Shown: one piece after another, positions 8,819 to 17,822 of the stretch | Numbering within the stretch: the stretch's first letter is position 1 | Layout of the letters: the number at the start of each line of letters is the position of its first letter | Assembly: GCF_016758195.1 (NCBI RefSeq) | Contig: NZ_QYAC01000005.1 | Location: 334,859-398,858 of the forward strand | DNA: 64,000 nucleotides | Direction of reading: 5' to 3' | Source: Leucobacter chromiireducens subsp. solipictus | Lineage (GTDB): Bacteria > Actinomycetota > Actinomycetes > Actinomycetales > Microbacteriaceae | Made by a program: the position numbers and the translations under genes | Notes under the pieces: model-generated | What the model saw: the letters and a program-made list of their open reading frames with translations, nothing else | Told to the model about the DNA's origin: nothing | The model's database searches: none

Positions 8819-9700
8819 ATGTCCAAGAAGATCATGGTGTCCATCGGAATCGACGTCGACGCGGTCGGCGGCTGGCTCGGCTCCTACGGCGGCCAGGATT
8901 CCCCCGGCGACATCTCTCGCGGCTTGTTCGCCGGCGAGGTCGGGGTGCCGCGGCTCCTGAAGCTGGCGCAGGATCGCGGAATCCCGGTCACCTGGTTCTG
9001 GCCCGGCCACTCGATCGAGACCTTCCCCGAGCAGTTCGACGCCACGGTGGCGGCGGGCCACGAAGTGGGGGTGCACGGCTACAGCCACGAGAACCCGATC
9101 GCGATGACGCGCGAGCAGGAGACCGAGGTGCTGGACCACTGCCTGGAGCTCTTCGAGACCCGCACCGGCAAACGCCCCGTGGGCTACGTCGCGCCCTGGT
9201 GGGAGTTCTCGAAGGTCACGAACGAGATCCTGCTCGAGCGCGGCTTCCTCTACGACCACTCGCTCATGCACAACGACCACACGCCGTACTACGTGCGCGT
9301 GGGGGACACGTGGACCAAGATCAACTACGACGCCGCGAGCGCGAAGGAATGGATGCACCCGCTCGTGCGCGGCGAGGAGACGGATCTGATCGAGATCCCC
9401 GCGAGCTGGTACCTCGATGACCTGCCCCCGATGATGTTCATCAAGGGCAGCCCGAACAGCCACGGCTTCGTGAGCCCGCGCGACGTCGAGCAGCTGTGGA
9501 AGGACCAGTTCGACTGGGTGTACCGGGAGATGGACTACGCCGTGTTCCCGCTCACGATCCACCCCGATGTCAGCGGACGCCCCCAGAACCTCCTCATGCT
9601 CGAGCGCCTGCTCGATCACATCGCCGGGCACGACGGCGTCGAATTCATGTTCATGGAAGACGTCGCGCGCGACTTCGCCGCCCGCTTCCCCCGCGCATAG
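8819..9700 (+). CDS. NodB-fold hydrolase (polysaccharide deacetylase / cyclic imidase / PuuE-like)
   Basis: This 293-aa protein is of the NodB-homology type, with metal-site Asp12/Asp14 (GIDVDAV) and His86-x3-His90 ([11 protein letters not shown]). There is no signal peptide, so it acts in the cytosol. Cytosolic relatives of this size include PuuE-type allantoinases and cyclic imide hydrolases rather than cell-wall deacetylases. The adjacent asparaginase-like enzyme fits the idea that this enzyme opens a cyclic imide to a half-amide, but that is inference. The ATG at 8819 has a strong AAAGGAG 5 nt upstream. Peptidoglycan or oligosaccharide deacetylation remains the alternative. Confidence 0.8.
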   Translation: MSKKIMVSIGIDVDAVGGWLGSYGGQDSPGDISRGLFAGEVGVPRLLKLAQDRGIPVTWFWPGHSIETFPEQFDATVAAGHEVGVHGYSHENPIAMTREQETEVLDHCLELFETRTGKRPVGYVAPWWEFSKVTNEILLERGFLYDHSLMHNDHTPYYVRVGDTWTKINYDAASAKEWMHPLVRGEETDLIEIPASWYLDDLPPMMFIKGSPNSHGFVSPRDVEQLWKDQFDWVYREMDYAVFPLTIHPDVSGRPQNLLMLERLLDHIAGHDGVEFMFMEDVARDFAARFPRA

Positions 9701-9751
9701 CGCGCGTCACTTCCGATCCGGCACACCGTCCCGACAGACAGGACCATTCAC

Positions 9752-11095
9752 ATGTCAACATCCACAAGCTCAGCGAAGAGCGCGCAACCGGGGACCGTGG
9801 AACCCTGGAACGTTCCCATCACCAAGGCCACGGTCACCAAGGTATCGATCGTCTGCTTCATCGCCTGGGTCGCGAGCGTCTACGATTACACGCTGTTCGG
9901 CACGCTGCTCCCGGTCATCGCGGAGGACTTCGGGTGGAGCACCGCCGAAATGGCGGCGATCAACACCTACGCGACCATCGGCGTATTCATCGTCTCCCTG
10001 ATCGTGGGAACCATCCTCGACCGGCTCGGCCGGAAACGGGCGCTGATCCTGCTGATGATCGGCGGCGCGGTGGCGTCGGGCTTCACCGGCCTCGCCGCGG
10101 GCGCGGCGTCGCTCATCATTATCCGTGCGTTCTCCGGGTTCTCCATGTCGGAGGAGGTCGTGAACGCGGTCTACCTCAACGAGATCTACAAGAACGTCAA
10201 GAGCCGCGGCCTGATGTACGCGCTCGTGCAGGGCGGCTGGCCCGTCGGCGCGCTCATTTCCGCGGGCATGTCGGCGCTGCTGCTCCCCGTGATCGGGTGG
10301 CGCTGGAGCTTCGTCGTCGCGGGCGTGCTCTCCCTCATTGTGGTCTGGATGGCGTCTCGACTTCCCGAGTCGCCCACGTTCGCGGCAATCCAGGAGGTCC
10401 GTCGCCGGCAGGCGGCCGGCGACGTCGCCGGCGCGGAGGCCCTCGCGAAGGAGCACGATCTGGAGGCGGGCAGCGCACACAAGACCGGCCTGAAGGACGT
10501 GTTCACCCCGGAGCTGCGCCGGCACACGACGCTCCTCGCGCTCGCCTGGTTCGCGAACTGGGTGGGGATCCAGATCTTCTCCGTGCTCGGGACCACCGTG
10601 CTCGTGGAGGCGAAGGGCGTGTCCTTCGACAACGCGCTGCTGATCCTCGTGCTCGCCAACGCGGTGGGCTTCGCGGGGTATGTCTTCCACGGCTGGATCG
10701 GCGACAAGATCGGGCGCAAGCGCACCGTGGTCCTCGGGTGGCTCGCCGGCGGCATCATCAGTCTCATCATGCTGCTCGGTCCCGGCGAGGCCTGGTTCGT
10801 GATCCCGCTCTACGCCCTGACACTGTTCTTCCTCACCGGACCCTACGCGGCGCTGCTCTACTACATGGGCGAATCCTTCCCCGCGCACGTGCGCGGCATG
10901 GGGACCAACGTCGCGCACGTGATGGCCCCGGTCGGAGGCATCGTCGGGTCCGCGCTCCTCGCCGTGCTCCTCAGCATGGGGGTCTCGATGGGGACCTCGG
11001 CGATCCTCACGGGATCGCTGTTCATGATCATTTCCGCGCTGTGCATGATGGGCACCCGCAACACGGATGCCCCGAACACGGAGGCCGCAGCATGA
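9752..11095 (+). CDS. MFS transporter (organic acid / sugar acid type)
   Basis: This 447-aa protein has twelve predicted helices and the MFS loop motif DRLGRKRALIL between helices 2 and 3, repeated as DKIGRKRTVVL in the second half. It resembles metabolite:proton symporters of the aromatic acid/sugar-phosphate group. It lies inside the LacI-controlled operon, 51 bp after the NodB-fold hydrolase, and its stop overlaps the next dehydrogenase start (ATGA). It most likely imports the substrate of the pathway; the substrate is unknown. Confidence 0.88.
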   Translation: MSTSTSSAKSAQPGTVEPWNVPITKATVTKVSIVCFIAWVASVYDYTLFGTLLPVIAEDFGWSTAEMAAINTYATIGVFIVSLIVGTILDRLGRKRALILLMIGGAVASGFTGLAAGAASLIIIRAFSGFSMSEEVVNAVYLNEIYKNVKSRGLMYALVQGGWPVGALISAGMSALLLPVIGWRWSFVVAGVLSLIVVWMASRLPESPTFAAIQEVRRRQAAGDVAGAEALAKEHDLEAGSAHKTGLKDVFTPELRRHTTLLALAWFANWVGIQIFSVLGTTVLVEAKGVSFDNALLILVLANAVGFAGYVFHGWIGDKIGRKRTVVLGWLAGGIISLIMLLGPGEAWFVIPLYALTLFFLTGPYAALLYYMGESFPAHVRGMGTNVAHVMAPVGGIVGSALLAVLLSMGVSMGTSAILTGSLFMIISALCMMGTRNTDAPNTEAAA

Positions 11096-11883
11096 TCACG
11101 CGCGACGACGAACTCAGCGGCAAGGTCGCGATCATCTCGGGCGGCGCGAGCGGGATCGGGCAGGCGCTCGCCGTCGCGTACGCGCGCGCCGGCGCGCACT
11201 CGGTGACCGGGGTGTTTCCCGGGGATCCGCACTCCGCGACCGAAACCGTGCGACTCGTCGAAGCGGCGGGCGGTCGGTGCATCGCCGTGCCGATGGACGT
11301 TCGCCGCTTCGACGGAGACGCGGGCACCGAGGCCCTCGCACAGGCCGCGATCGACGAGTTCGGCCGCCTGGACATCGCGATCGCCGCCGCCGGCATCCTG
11401 CGGCGCAACCCCATCGAACAGATGACCGATGAGGCGTGGGACGACATGATGGCGGTGGACCTTTCTGGCGTCATGCGGGTGTTCCGCTCCGCAGCCTCGC
11501 GGATGACGGCGGGCGGGGCGATGGTCGCGACCTCCTCGATCGCGGGCGGGGTGTACGGCTGGGAAGAACACGCCCACTACGCCGCGGCGAAGTCGGGCTT
11601 GCTCGGACTGTGCCGGTCCCTCGCGGTCGAGCTCGCACCCCGCGGGATCCGGGTCAACACCGTGATCCCCGGACTCATCGAGAGCCCGCAGTCGCTGGAC
11701 AGCGTGAACTCGCTCGGGAAGGCCGGGCTGGAGGCCGCCGGGGACATCATCCCCTGGGGCCGCGTGGGCACCGTCGACGAGTGCGCGCGGGCGATCCGCT
11801 TCCTCAGCTCCGCCGACGCGAACTACATCACGGGACAGCAACTGATCGTGGACGGCGGGCTGACGGTCCGCTGGCCAAGCTAG
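11092..11883 (+). CDS. Short-chain dehydrogenase/reductase (first of two)
   Basis: This 263-aa classical SDR has the cofactor motif GGASGIG (residues ~17-23), a catalytic Ser in ATSSIAGG and the YxxxK pair in HYAAAKSG. It oxidises or reduces a hydroxy/keto group with NAD(P). ATG 11092 overlaps the transporter stop by 4 bp. It is a paralogue of the SDR that follows 10 bp later, so the pathway may include two successive redox steps or two stereochemical variants. Confidence 0.88.
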   Translation: MITRDDELSGKVAIISGGASGIGQALAVAYARAGAHSVTGVFPGDPHSATETVRLVEAAGGRCIAVPMDVRRFDGDAGTEALAQAAIDEFGRLDIAIAAAGILRRNPIEQMTDEAWDDMMAVDLSGVMRVFRSAASRMTAGGAMVATSSIAGGVYGWEEHAHYAAAKSGLLGLCRSLAVELAPRGIRVNTVIPGLIESPQSLDSVNSLGKAGLEAAGDIIPWGRVGTVDECARAIRFLSSADANYITGQQLIVDGGLTVRWPS

Positions 11884-11893
11884 GGAGGACGAT

Positions 11894-12652
11894 ATGGGAC
11901 AGCTCACGGGAAAGACCGCGGTGATCACCGGCGCGGCAAGCGGGATCGGCGCCGCCGTGGCGCGCCTCTTCGCCGCGGAGGGCGCGCGGCTCGCGCTCCT
12001 GGATCGCGATCCGGCGCGCATCGAGACGGTCGCGGCGGAGTGCCGCGGAACCCTCGGGGCCGCGGATCAGGTCACCGTGCACCGTGCGGACGTGACCGAT
12101 GAGGGCGGCATGCGTGACGCCGTGGCCGCCGCGGCGGCGGCTCACGAGGGTCTCGACATCCTGGTGTCGAGCGCCGGTATCCTCGACGAAACGCCGTTCC
12201 TCGACATGGACCTCGCCACGTGGAACGAAACGGTCTCCGTGGATCTGACCGGGGTGTTCCTCGCCGCGCGCGCGGTCGCGCCGCACCTGGTCGCCCGGGG
12301 CGGTGGGCGGATCATCAACGTCGCATCGCAGTTGGGGATCAAGGGGGGCGTCAACCTCGCGCACTACACCGCCGCGAAGGCGGGGGTGATCGGCCTCGGG
12401 AAGGCACTCGCGCTCGAGCTCGCGGAGCATCGAATCCTCGTGAACACCATCGCGCCGGGCCCGATCGTGACGCCGCTCATCGACGGGCTCTCCGAGGAGT
12501 GGAAGCAGGCCAAGCAGGCCGAGCTGCCGGTGGGACGATTCGGCCGACCCGAAGAGGTGGCCCCGACCGCGCTGCTGCTGGCGGCTTCCCCGTCAGGCGA
12601 TCTCTACACGGGCCAGACGCTGGGCCCGAACAGCGGCGATGTGATGCCGTAG
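11894..12652 (+). CDS. Short-chain dehydrogenase/reductase (second of two)
   Basis: This 252-aa classical SDR has GAASGIGAAV (cofactor loop), NVASQLGIKGG with the catalytic Ser, and HYTAAKAGVIG with Tyr-x3-Lys. It ends with LGPNSGDVMP instead of the usual INGGxx close. GGGAGGACGAT precedes ATG 11894. It is a member of the LacI-controlled catabolic operon. The substrate is not assigned; family relatives act on 3-oxoacyl compounds, sugars or sugar acids. Confidence 0.88.
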   Translation: MGQLTGKTAVITGAASGIGAAVARLFAAEGARLALLDRDPARIETVAAECRGTLGAADQVTVHRADVTDEGGMRDAVAAAAAAHEGLDILVSSAGILDETPFLDMDLATWNETVSVDLTGVFLAARAVAPHLVARGGGRIINVASQLGIKGGVNLAHYTAAKAGVIGLGKALALELAEHRILVNTIAPGPIVTPLIDGLSEEWKQAKQAELPVGRFGRPEEVAPTALLLAASPSGDLYTGQTLGPNSGDVMP

Positions 12653-12691
12653 CGGCCGCGCACAGCGCGAAAGATATCGGAGGGAAATCAC

Positions 12692-13123
12692 GTGTGTGGT
12701 GCATGCCCGGGCGGAGCGCGGCTCAGCCCCGTCACCCAGTACCTGGGGGTGCGGGGCGAGCTGCCCGCGTTCACGCGCGCGGTCGCCGAGGCCGCCGCGC
12801 CCCGAGCGCGGGTCACGCGGTTCGGTGACGGGTGGACCGTCGCGGGGCCGACCGGTGGGAGCGCGGTCGTCAGTTCCGTCGAAGACCTCGTGAGGAGTGC
12901 GCTCGGCCCGCTCCCGGTGGGAGAGCCGGGAGAGCCTGCGGTGCCGGGGGTGCCGGGGGTGCTCGAACGGGTGCGCACCGGGGTGCGCGAGAGCGCGCCC
13001 GAGGATCCGGGCTTTCGGGCGCTCATCGCGGAGCTTCGCGCTGAGCTCCGGCCGCCTGCCACGCCTCACGCGGGGGAAAACGGGCCGAGTCCTGACCGGT
13101 GCCCGCCTGACCCTGCCGCCTGA
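12692..13123 (+). CDS. Hypothetical protein, last gene of LacI-controlled operon
   Basis: This 143-aa protein has no family I recognise. It begins with a Cys-rich MCGACPGG segment, continues with a mixed alpha/beta region containing RFGDGWTVAGPTGG, and ends in a Pro-rich low-complexity tail. A GGAGGGAAA ribosome-binding site precedes GTG 12692 and it follows the second SDR by 39 bp, so translation as part of the operon is plausible. The leading CxxC could bind metal. Codon usage is normal for the region. It is moderately likely to be a real gene. Confidence 0.55.
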   Translation: MCGACPGGARLSPVTQYLGVRGELPAFTRAVAEAAAPRARVTRFGDGWTVAGPTGGSAVVSSVEDLVRSALGPLPVGEPGEPAVPGVPGVLERVRTGVRESAPEDPGFRALIAELRAELRPPATPHAGENGPSPDRCPPDPAA

Positions 13124-13189
13124 CCCGTCCGCCCACGCACCTGACCCGGCCGCCTGCCGTCCGCCCACACGCCTGGGCGGGCGGCTCGG

Positions 13190-13795
13190 CTACGCCGCGT
13201 CGGGGAGGGCGGCCCCGGCCTGGCCGGCATACACCGCGATCGCGCGGCGGGCCTCGGCGACCGTGATGCTGCCGCCCGCCACAATGTGGAGCCCGTATGC
13301 GTCCTCGAGCGCGACGAAGTTCTTCGCGGTGTCCTCGAGCGGGCCGGTGAGCGAGAAATCCCCGGTCAGTACGCCCTCGGCGAGGATCTCGGTGTAGAGA
13401 TCCAGTTGCTCCCGGTAGAGCCGCTGCACCAGCTCGTCGTGCAGCGGCGACTTGCCGGCGAGCACGTCGAACTCGTAGAGCAGGCGCATGAGGGCGTCGT
13501 CGGGGCCGTTCGGCAGGCCCGCCTCGACCGCGGCCGCCAGTTTGGCTGCGGGGCTCGAGTGCCGCGCGACGAGGGCGGCGCGCTCCGTCCCGACGCGAGC
13601 CATGCCCGCGGCGTGCGCCTCGACGAGGATCGCGTCGAGATCGTCGTAGTAGTACAGCAGGGCACCCCGGGTGACGCCGGCCTGGTTGGCGACGTCGGTG
13701 AGCGAAAGGTTGCGCAGCCCGTGCGCGGCGGCAGCGGCAAGGGCCGCGTCGACGACCTCGATGCGGCGCTGCTTCTGGGTGCTCGGGCGGGCCAT
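13190..13795 (-). CDS. TetR-family transcriptional regulator
   Basis: This 201-aa protein has an N-terminal helix-turn-helix (HGLRNLSLTDVANQAGVTRG, residues ~20-40) and an all-helical ligand-binding domain. It is divergent from an amidohydrolase/permease pair. The 132-bp gap contains an 18-bp perfect palindrome sitting in that pair's probable promoter, the usual TetR arrangement. The ligand is probably the amidohydrolase substrate or product; this is inference. Confidence 0.9.
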   Translation of the reverse strand: MARPSTQKQRRIEVVDAALAAAAAHGLRNLSLTDVANQAGVTRGALLYYYDDLDAILVEAHAAGMARVGTERAALVARHSSPAAKLAAAVEAGLPNGPDDALMRLLYEFDVLAGKSPLHDELVQRLYREQLDLYTEILAEGVLTGDFSLTGPLEDTAKNFVALEDAYGLHIVAGGSITVAEARRAIAVYAGQAGAALPDAA

Positions 13796-13847
13796 AGCCC
13801 CAGTATGCCAGCAAACCGGGGCGGGAGTCGGTCCACCAGCGCGTTAT

Positions 13848-13875
13848 TTGACAATTGAGTAAATTAATTTACTCT
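13848..13875 (+). promoter_or_regulatory. Promoter with 18-bp TetR-type palindrome
   Basis: The perfect palindrome GAGTAAATTAATTTACTC occupies 13857-13874. It fills the spacer between TTGACA (13848-13853, a perfect -35) and TACTCT (13870-13875, a weak -10, 16-bp spacing). It lies 54 bp before the amidohydrolase start and is very AT-rich against the surroundings. It is the probable operator of the divergent TetR regulator. Confidence 0.75.
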
Positions 13876-13927
13876 GGAGTGAAATAACTCGTTCGCGATC
13901 CCGCGGACCCAACCTGCAGGAGCAGAC

Positions 13928-15640
13928 ATGGCCGTTGACACCCTGTACACCGGAGGGCGCATCCGCACCTTCGATCCCGCGCAGCCCTGGGTGGAAGCCC
14001 TCGGGGTGACGGGCGACCGGATCAGCTACGCCGGTTCCGCCGCGGACGCCCCCGCCGCGCGCCACACGGTGCAGCTCGAAGGGCGCCTGGTGACCCCGGG
14101 CGTCGCGGATACGCACAACCACCTGCTGCTCGGCTTCGACGACCTCGCCGTGAGCCTCGACCAGGTCCAGAGCCTCGACGTGGTGCGTGCGCGCATCGGC
14201 GAGTTCGCCGAGGCGCACCCCGAGCTCGACTGGATCTGCGCGGAGAACGCCCTCTACTCGGTCGTCGAGGGCCGGCGTCCCCACGCAGACGACCTCGTCG
14301 GCGTCACCGACCGTCCGGTGTTCATCACCACGTACGACCAGCACTCGGTGTGGCTCAACCGGCCGGCACTCGCGAAGCTCGGCATCCTGAACGGCGCGGA
14401 TATCGCCTGGGGCAACCCCGAGAAGGACCCCACCACGGGCGAGCCCACCGGCTGGGTCACCGACTTCTACACCAGTGCGATGACCATCGCGGGCCTCGCG
14501 GAGCTGCAGCGCGACATCCCCATGTACTCGCCGGATCGGCGCTACCGCAAGATCACGAACAGCCTGGAGATGGCGGCGAAGGTCGGCATCACCACCGTCG
14601 TAGAGCCGCAGGTGCCGCTCGCGGAGCTCGACCTCTTTGCCCGCGCCGAGCGCGAGGGCAAGCTCACCTCTCGCACGATCGCGGCGATCTACCACGCGGT
14701 CGGTGCCGACGGTGACTTCCGCGCCCGCATCACCGAGGCGATCCGGGAGACGCCGCAGCACGAGCGGTTCTCGCTCGGCCCGGTGAAGCTGTACGCCGAC
14801 GACGTGATCGAGCCGCACACCGCGGCGATGCTCGAGGACTACGCGAACCGGCCGGGGCATCGCGGCCACCCGAGCCTCGAACCCACCGAGTTCACCAAGC
14901 TCTACGTCGAACTCGACCGCCTCGGCTACCAGGTTCACACCCACGCCATTGGCGACTGGGGTGTGCGCCTCACCCTCGACTCGCTCGAGGAGGCGATCCG
15001 CGTGAACGGTGCCCGTGACGCGCGGCACGGGATCGTGCACGCCGAGGTGCTCGCGCCGCAGGATCTGCCGCGATTCCAGCAGCTCGGCATGGTGGCGGCG
15101 ATGCAGCCCAGGCACGCGTCGCCGGACCTGGTGGCGGGCACCTGGATGGAGAACGTGGGGGAGGAACGCTGGGATCGCGCCTGGCGCTTCAAGTCCATGA
15201 TCGACTCGGGCGCGCGCGTCACCTTCTCGAGCGACTGGCAGGTGGGCGAGATGGACCCCCTGATCGGGCTCTACAGCGCCATGACGCGGGCCCGCCTCGA
15301 CGGCCAGGACGTGTGGACGCCCGACGAGCGGCTTGACCTCGACCGCGCGCTGCGCGCCTACACGCTCGGTGGGGCTGAGGCCTTCCACCGCGAGGACCAG
15401 GTCGGCATGCTCCGGCCCGGAATGCTCGCCGACCTCGTCGTCTGGTCCGGGGACTTGTACGCCATGGAACCCGCGGAACTGCTGGCGCAGCGCGCGGACC
15501 TCACCGTGGTGGGCGGCGCGCCGATCCACGACGAGCGCGGGGAACTCGGCGGGCTCGTCGCGGCCGGGCAGATGGCCGACCCCGGCGGGGCCGGCCAGAG
15601 CTGCGGGGAACCGCACGGCGACCACGACCACGCCCACTAG
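13928..15640 (+). CDS. Amidohydrolase, YtcJ-like (amidohydrolase 3 family)
   Basis: This 570-aa metal-dependent hydrolase has the N-terminal DTHNHLL metal motif (HxH), a TIM-barrel core with HTHAIGDWGV and HAEVLAPQDL histidine strands, and FSSDWQVGEMDPL carrying the catalytic Asp. It ends with a His-rich tail (HGDHDHAH) that could bind metal. Family members hydrolyse amide or formamide bonds in small molecules in the cytosol. AGGAG precedes ATG 13928. It is followed by an APC permease 32 bp later, so uptake and hydrolysis of an amino-acid-like compound is likely. The specificity is unknown. Confidence 0.88.
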   Translation: MAVDTLYTGGRIRTFDPAQPWVEALGVTGDRISYAGSAADAPAARHTVQLEGRLVTPGVADTHNHLLLGFDDLAVSLDQVQSLDVVRARIGEFAEAHPELDWICAENALYSVVEGRRPHADDLVGVTDRPVFITTYDQHSVWLNRPALAKLGILNGADIAWGNPEKDPTTGEPTGWVTDFYTSAMTIAGLAELQRDIPMYSPDRRYRKITNSLEMAAKVGITTVVEPQVPLAELDLFARAEREGKLTSRTIAAIYHAVGADGDFRARITEAIRETPQHERFSLGPVKLYADDVIEPHTAAMLEDYANRPGHRGHPSLEPTEFTKLYVELDRLGYQVHTHAIGDWGVRLTLDSLEEAIRVNGARDARHGIVHAEVLAPQDLPRFQQLGMVAAMQPRHASPDLVAGTWMENVGEERWDRAWRFKSMIDSGARVTFSSDWQVGEMDPLIGLYSAMTRARLDGQDVWTPDERLDLDRALRAYTLGGAEAFHREDQVGMLRPGMLADLVVWSGDLYAMEPAELLAQRADLTVVGGAPIHDERGELGGLVAAGQMADPGGAGQSCGEPHGDHDHAH

Positions 15641-15672
15641 TCACCGCACCACCCACAGAAAGCAGCATCACG

Positions 15673-17124
15673 ATGTCATCGTCGCCATCACCCACCAAGG
15701 TGGGGCCGGACCGCCCCGGCTCGGGAAGCTCGCCTGAGCTCCCGGGCCAGGGGTCCGCCCCCGCGCCGGTCCCCGCGGCCGCTCCGGCCACCCTCCGTCG
15801 CACCCTGAAGCTCCGGCACCTGGTGTTCATCGGCCTCGCATACATGGCCCCGCTCGCGGTCTTCGATATGTTCGGGATCGTCGCCGCGGAGACCGGCGGG
15901 CACGTTCCGCTCGCCTACCTGGTGGTGATCGTCGCGGTGCTGTTCACGGCGTTCAGCTACTCGCGCATGGTGCGGTTGTTCCCGATTGCGGGATCCGCCT
16001 ACACCTACGCGAAGGAAGCGATCAACGCGCACGTCGGCTTCCTCGTGGGCTGGGCGGCAACGCTCGATTACCTCCTGCTCCCCATGATCAACGCGATCCT
16101 GTCGGCGATCTACATGGGCGCGGTGTTCCCGGAGGTGCCGTTCTGGGTGTGGGTGCTGCTGACCGTCGCGATCTGCACGGTCATGAACCTGATCGGGGTG
16201 AAGCTCGCGGCCAGCATGAACATGCTGCTCGTCGGGATTCAGCTCGTCGTCGCCGTGGTGTTCGTAACGCTCACGATCATCAACATCGTGAACGGTGCGA
16301 ACGGCGCGGAGTTCACGATCCGGCCCTTCATCTCGAGCGACGTCCAGCTCGCCGCGATCAGCGCGGGCGCCGCGATCCTGGCGCTGTCCTTCCTCGGATT
16401 CGACGCCGTGTCCACGCTCGCAGAGGAGGCGGAGAAGCCGGAGCGCGACATTCCGCGCGCGATCTTCATCATCATCGGCGTCGCGGGCGCGTTCTTCATC
16501 ACGGTGACCTACCTGATGCAGGTGCTGTTCCCCGACGTCACGCTGCTCGGCGACATCGTGGGGGCGTCCCCGGAGATCGCGAAGTACATCGGCGGCGCCG
16601 CATTCCAAGCGATCTTCGTGGGCGGCTACATGATGGCCGTGCTCGGGTGCGGGATCACGCAGCAGATGAGCGCCGCGCGTCTGCTCTACGCGATGGGCCG
16701 TGACGGGGCGCTTCCGAAGCGCCTGTTCAGCCGGATCAACCCGCGCACGGGAGTGCCCGTGGTGAACGTGCTGATCGTGGCCGCGATCGCGCTCACCGCG
16801 CTGTTCGTCGACCTCGACCAGGCCGCCTCGATGATCAACTTCGGCGCGTTTATCGCCTTCACCTTTGTGAACCTCTCCGTCATCTTCGTGTTCTTCCGCT
16901 TCCTGAAGCGGCGCGGGCCCGGTGCCTGGCTCAGCTTCGTCCTGATCCCCGCGGTCGGCGTGCTCATCAACGTGTGGCTGTGGCTCAGCCTCGACACGGT
17001 CTCGATGATCATCGGCGGGATCTGGATCGCGCTCGGGACGGCCTACCTGCTCGTGAAGACTCGCGGCTTCCGGGCCCCTGCGCCGGATCTTACGGGGCCC
17101 ATCAACATCGGGATGTACGAGTAG
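15673..17124 (+). CDS. APC-superfamily amino acid/amine permease
   Basis: This 483-aa protein has about twelve hydrophobic helices and the APC core features: a glycine-rich first helix region (IGLAYMAPLAVFDMFG), FLGFDAVSTLAEEAE in helix 6, and SRINPRTGVPV after helix 8. It should import an amino acid, amine or N-acyl derivative by proton symport. It probably forms a two-gene operon with the upstream amidohydrolase under TetR control. A strong bidirectional hairpin follows. A disordered Pro/Ser/Ala-rich N-terminus of ~45 residues precedes the first helix. Confidence 0.88.
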   Translation: MSSSPSPTKVGPDRPGSGSSPELPGQGSAPAPVPAAAPATLRRTLKLRHLVFIGLAYMAPLAVFDMFGIVAAETGGHVPLAYLVVIVAVLFTAFSYSRMVRLFPIAGSAYTYAKEAINAHVGFLVGWAATLDYLLLPMINAILSAIYMGAVFPEVPFWVWVLLTVAICTVMNLIGVKLAASMNMLLVGIQLVVAVVFVTLTIINIVNGANGAEFTIRPFISSDVQLAAISAGAAILALSFLGFDAVSTLAEEAEKPERDIPRAIFIIIGVAGAFFITVTYLMQVLFPDVTLLGDIVGASPEIAKYIGGAAFQAIFVGGYMMAVLGCGITQQMSAARLLYAMGRDGALPKRLFSRINPRTGVPVVNVLIVAAIALTALFVDLDQAASMINFGAFIAFTFVNLSVIFVFFRFLKRRGPGAWLSFVLIPAVGVLINVWLWLSLDTVSMIIGGIWIALGTAYLLVKTRGFRAPAPDLTGPINIGMYE

Positions 17125-17142
17125 GCGGGCGTACGCCAGAAA

Positions 17143-17187
17143 CGCCAGGGGCGGTGCCGGATCAGTGATCCGGCACCGCCCCTGGCG
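17143..17187. terminator. Bidirectional terminator hairpin
   Basis: A perfect inverted repeat with 22-bp arms (17143-17164 and 17166-17187) is centred on G17165. It lies between the APC permease (+) and greA (-), which converge here. There is no long T-run on either side. Confidence 0.8.
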
Positions 17188-17201
17188 TGTGCGATGCGCG
17201 A

Positions 17202-17687
17202 CTAGGACACGTAGGTGTCGACCGCGAGGATCTTCACCGGGATCTCGTTCCCGTTCGGGGCCGCATACCGGACCTCTTCGCCGACCTTGCGGCCCAGGAT
17301 CGCCGCGCCGAGCGGGCTCTCCGCGCTGAACACGTCGAGGTCGGAACCGTCGGCGAGTTCGCGGTTGCCCAGCAGGAAGCGCTCTTCATCGCCAAAGATA
17401 TCCGCGGTGATGACCGTGCCGATCTCGACGACGCCGCTGGCCTGCGGCACCTCGCCGACGACGGCGTGCTTCAGCAGCGATTCGAGGTCGCGGATCCGCG
17501 CCTCCATCTTTCCCTGCTCGTCCTTCGCGGCGTGGTAGCCGCCGTTCTCCTTCAGATCGCCTTCTTCGCGGGCGGCCTCAATGCGGGCGGCGATGTCCTT
17601 GCGGCCGGGACCGGTCAGCTCAGCCAGCTCGCCACTGAGCCGGTCAAAAGCATCCTGAGTCAGCCAGGTCTGCGTGGGCTCGGCCAT
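17202..17687 (-). CDS. greA: Transcription elongation factor GreA
   Basis: This 161-aa protein has the GreA layout: an N-terminal coiled coil (residues ~1-80, with AAREEGDLKENGGYHAAKDE, whose acidic tip enters the RNA polymerase channel) and a C-terminal FKBP-like domain (SPLGAAILGRKVGEEV). It stimulates cleavage of backtracked transcripts. The start is ATG 17687 with GAGGA upstream; a longer frame exists but lacks conservation. In actinobacteria greA typically neighbours DUF4307 and mca, as here. Confidence 0.96.
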   Translation of the reverse strand: MAEPTQTWLTQDAFDRLSGELAELTGPGRKDIAARIEAAREEGDLKENGGYHAAKDEQGKMEARIRDLESLLKHAVVGEVPQASGVVEIGTVITADIFGDEERFLLGNRELADGSDLDVFSAESPLGAAILGRKVGEEVRYAAPNGNEIPVKILAVDTYVS

Positions 17688-17822
17688 GGGTGATCCTCGT
17701 TTCAACATGAGAGCGCCGAAGCGCTGTGGGACACGCAACGCCCTGACAGGGCAGGGCGTTTCCGGCCAGCGTATCAGTGCGAGCTGGCGAAATCCCAGAG
17801 GCGGCGCGGTGATCCGCCGCCG

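Noticed and set aside
17143..17187. Operator or attachment site at the 22-bp-arm palindrome
   Set aside because: Its position between two convergent genes is fully explained by a bidirectional terminator.
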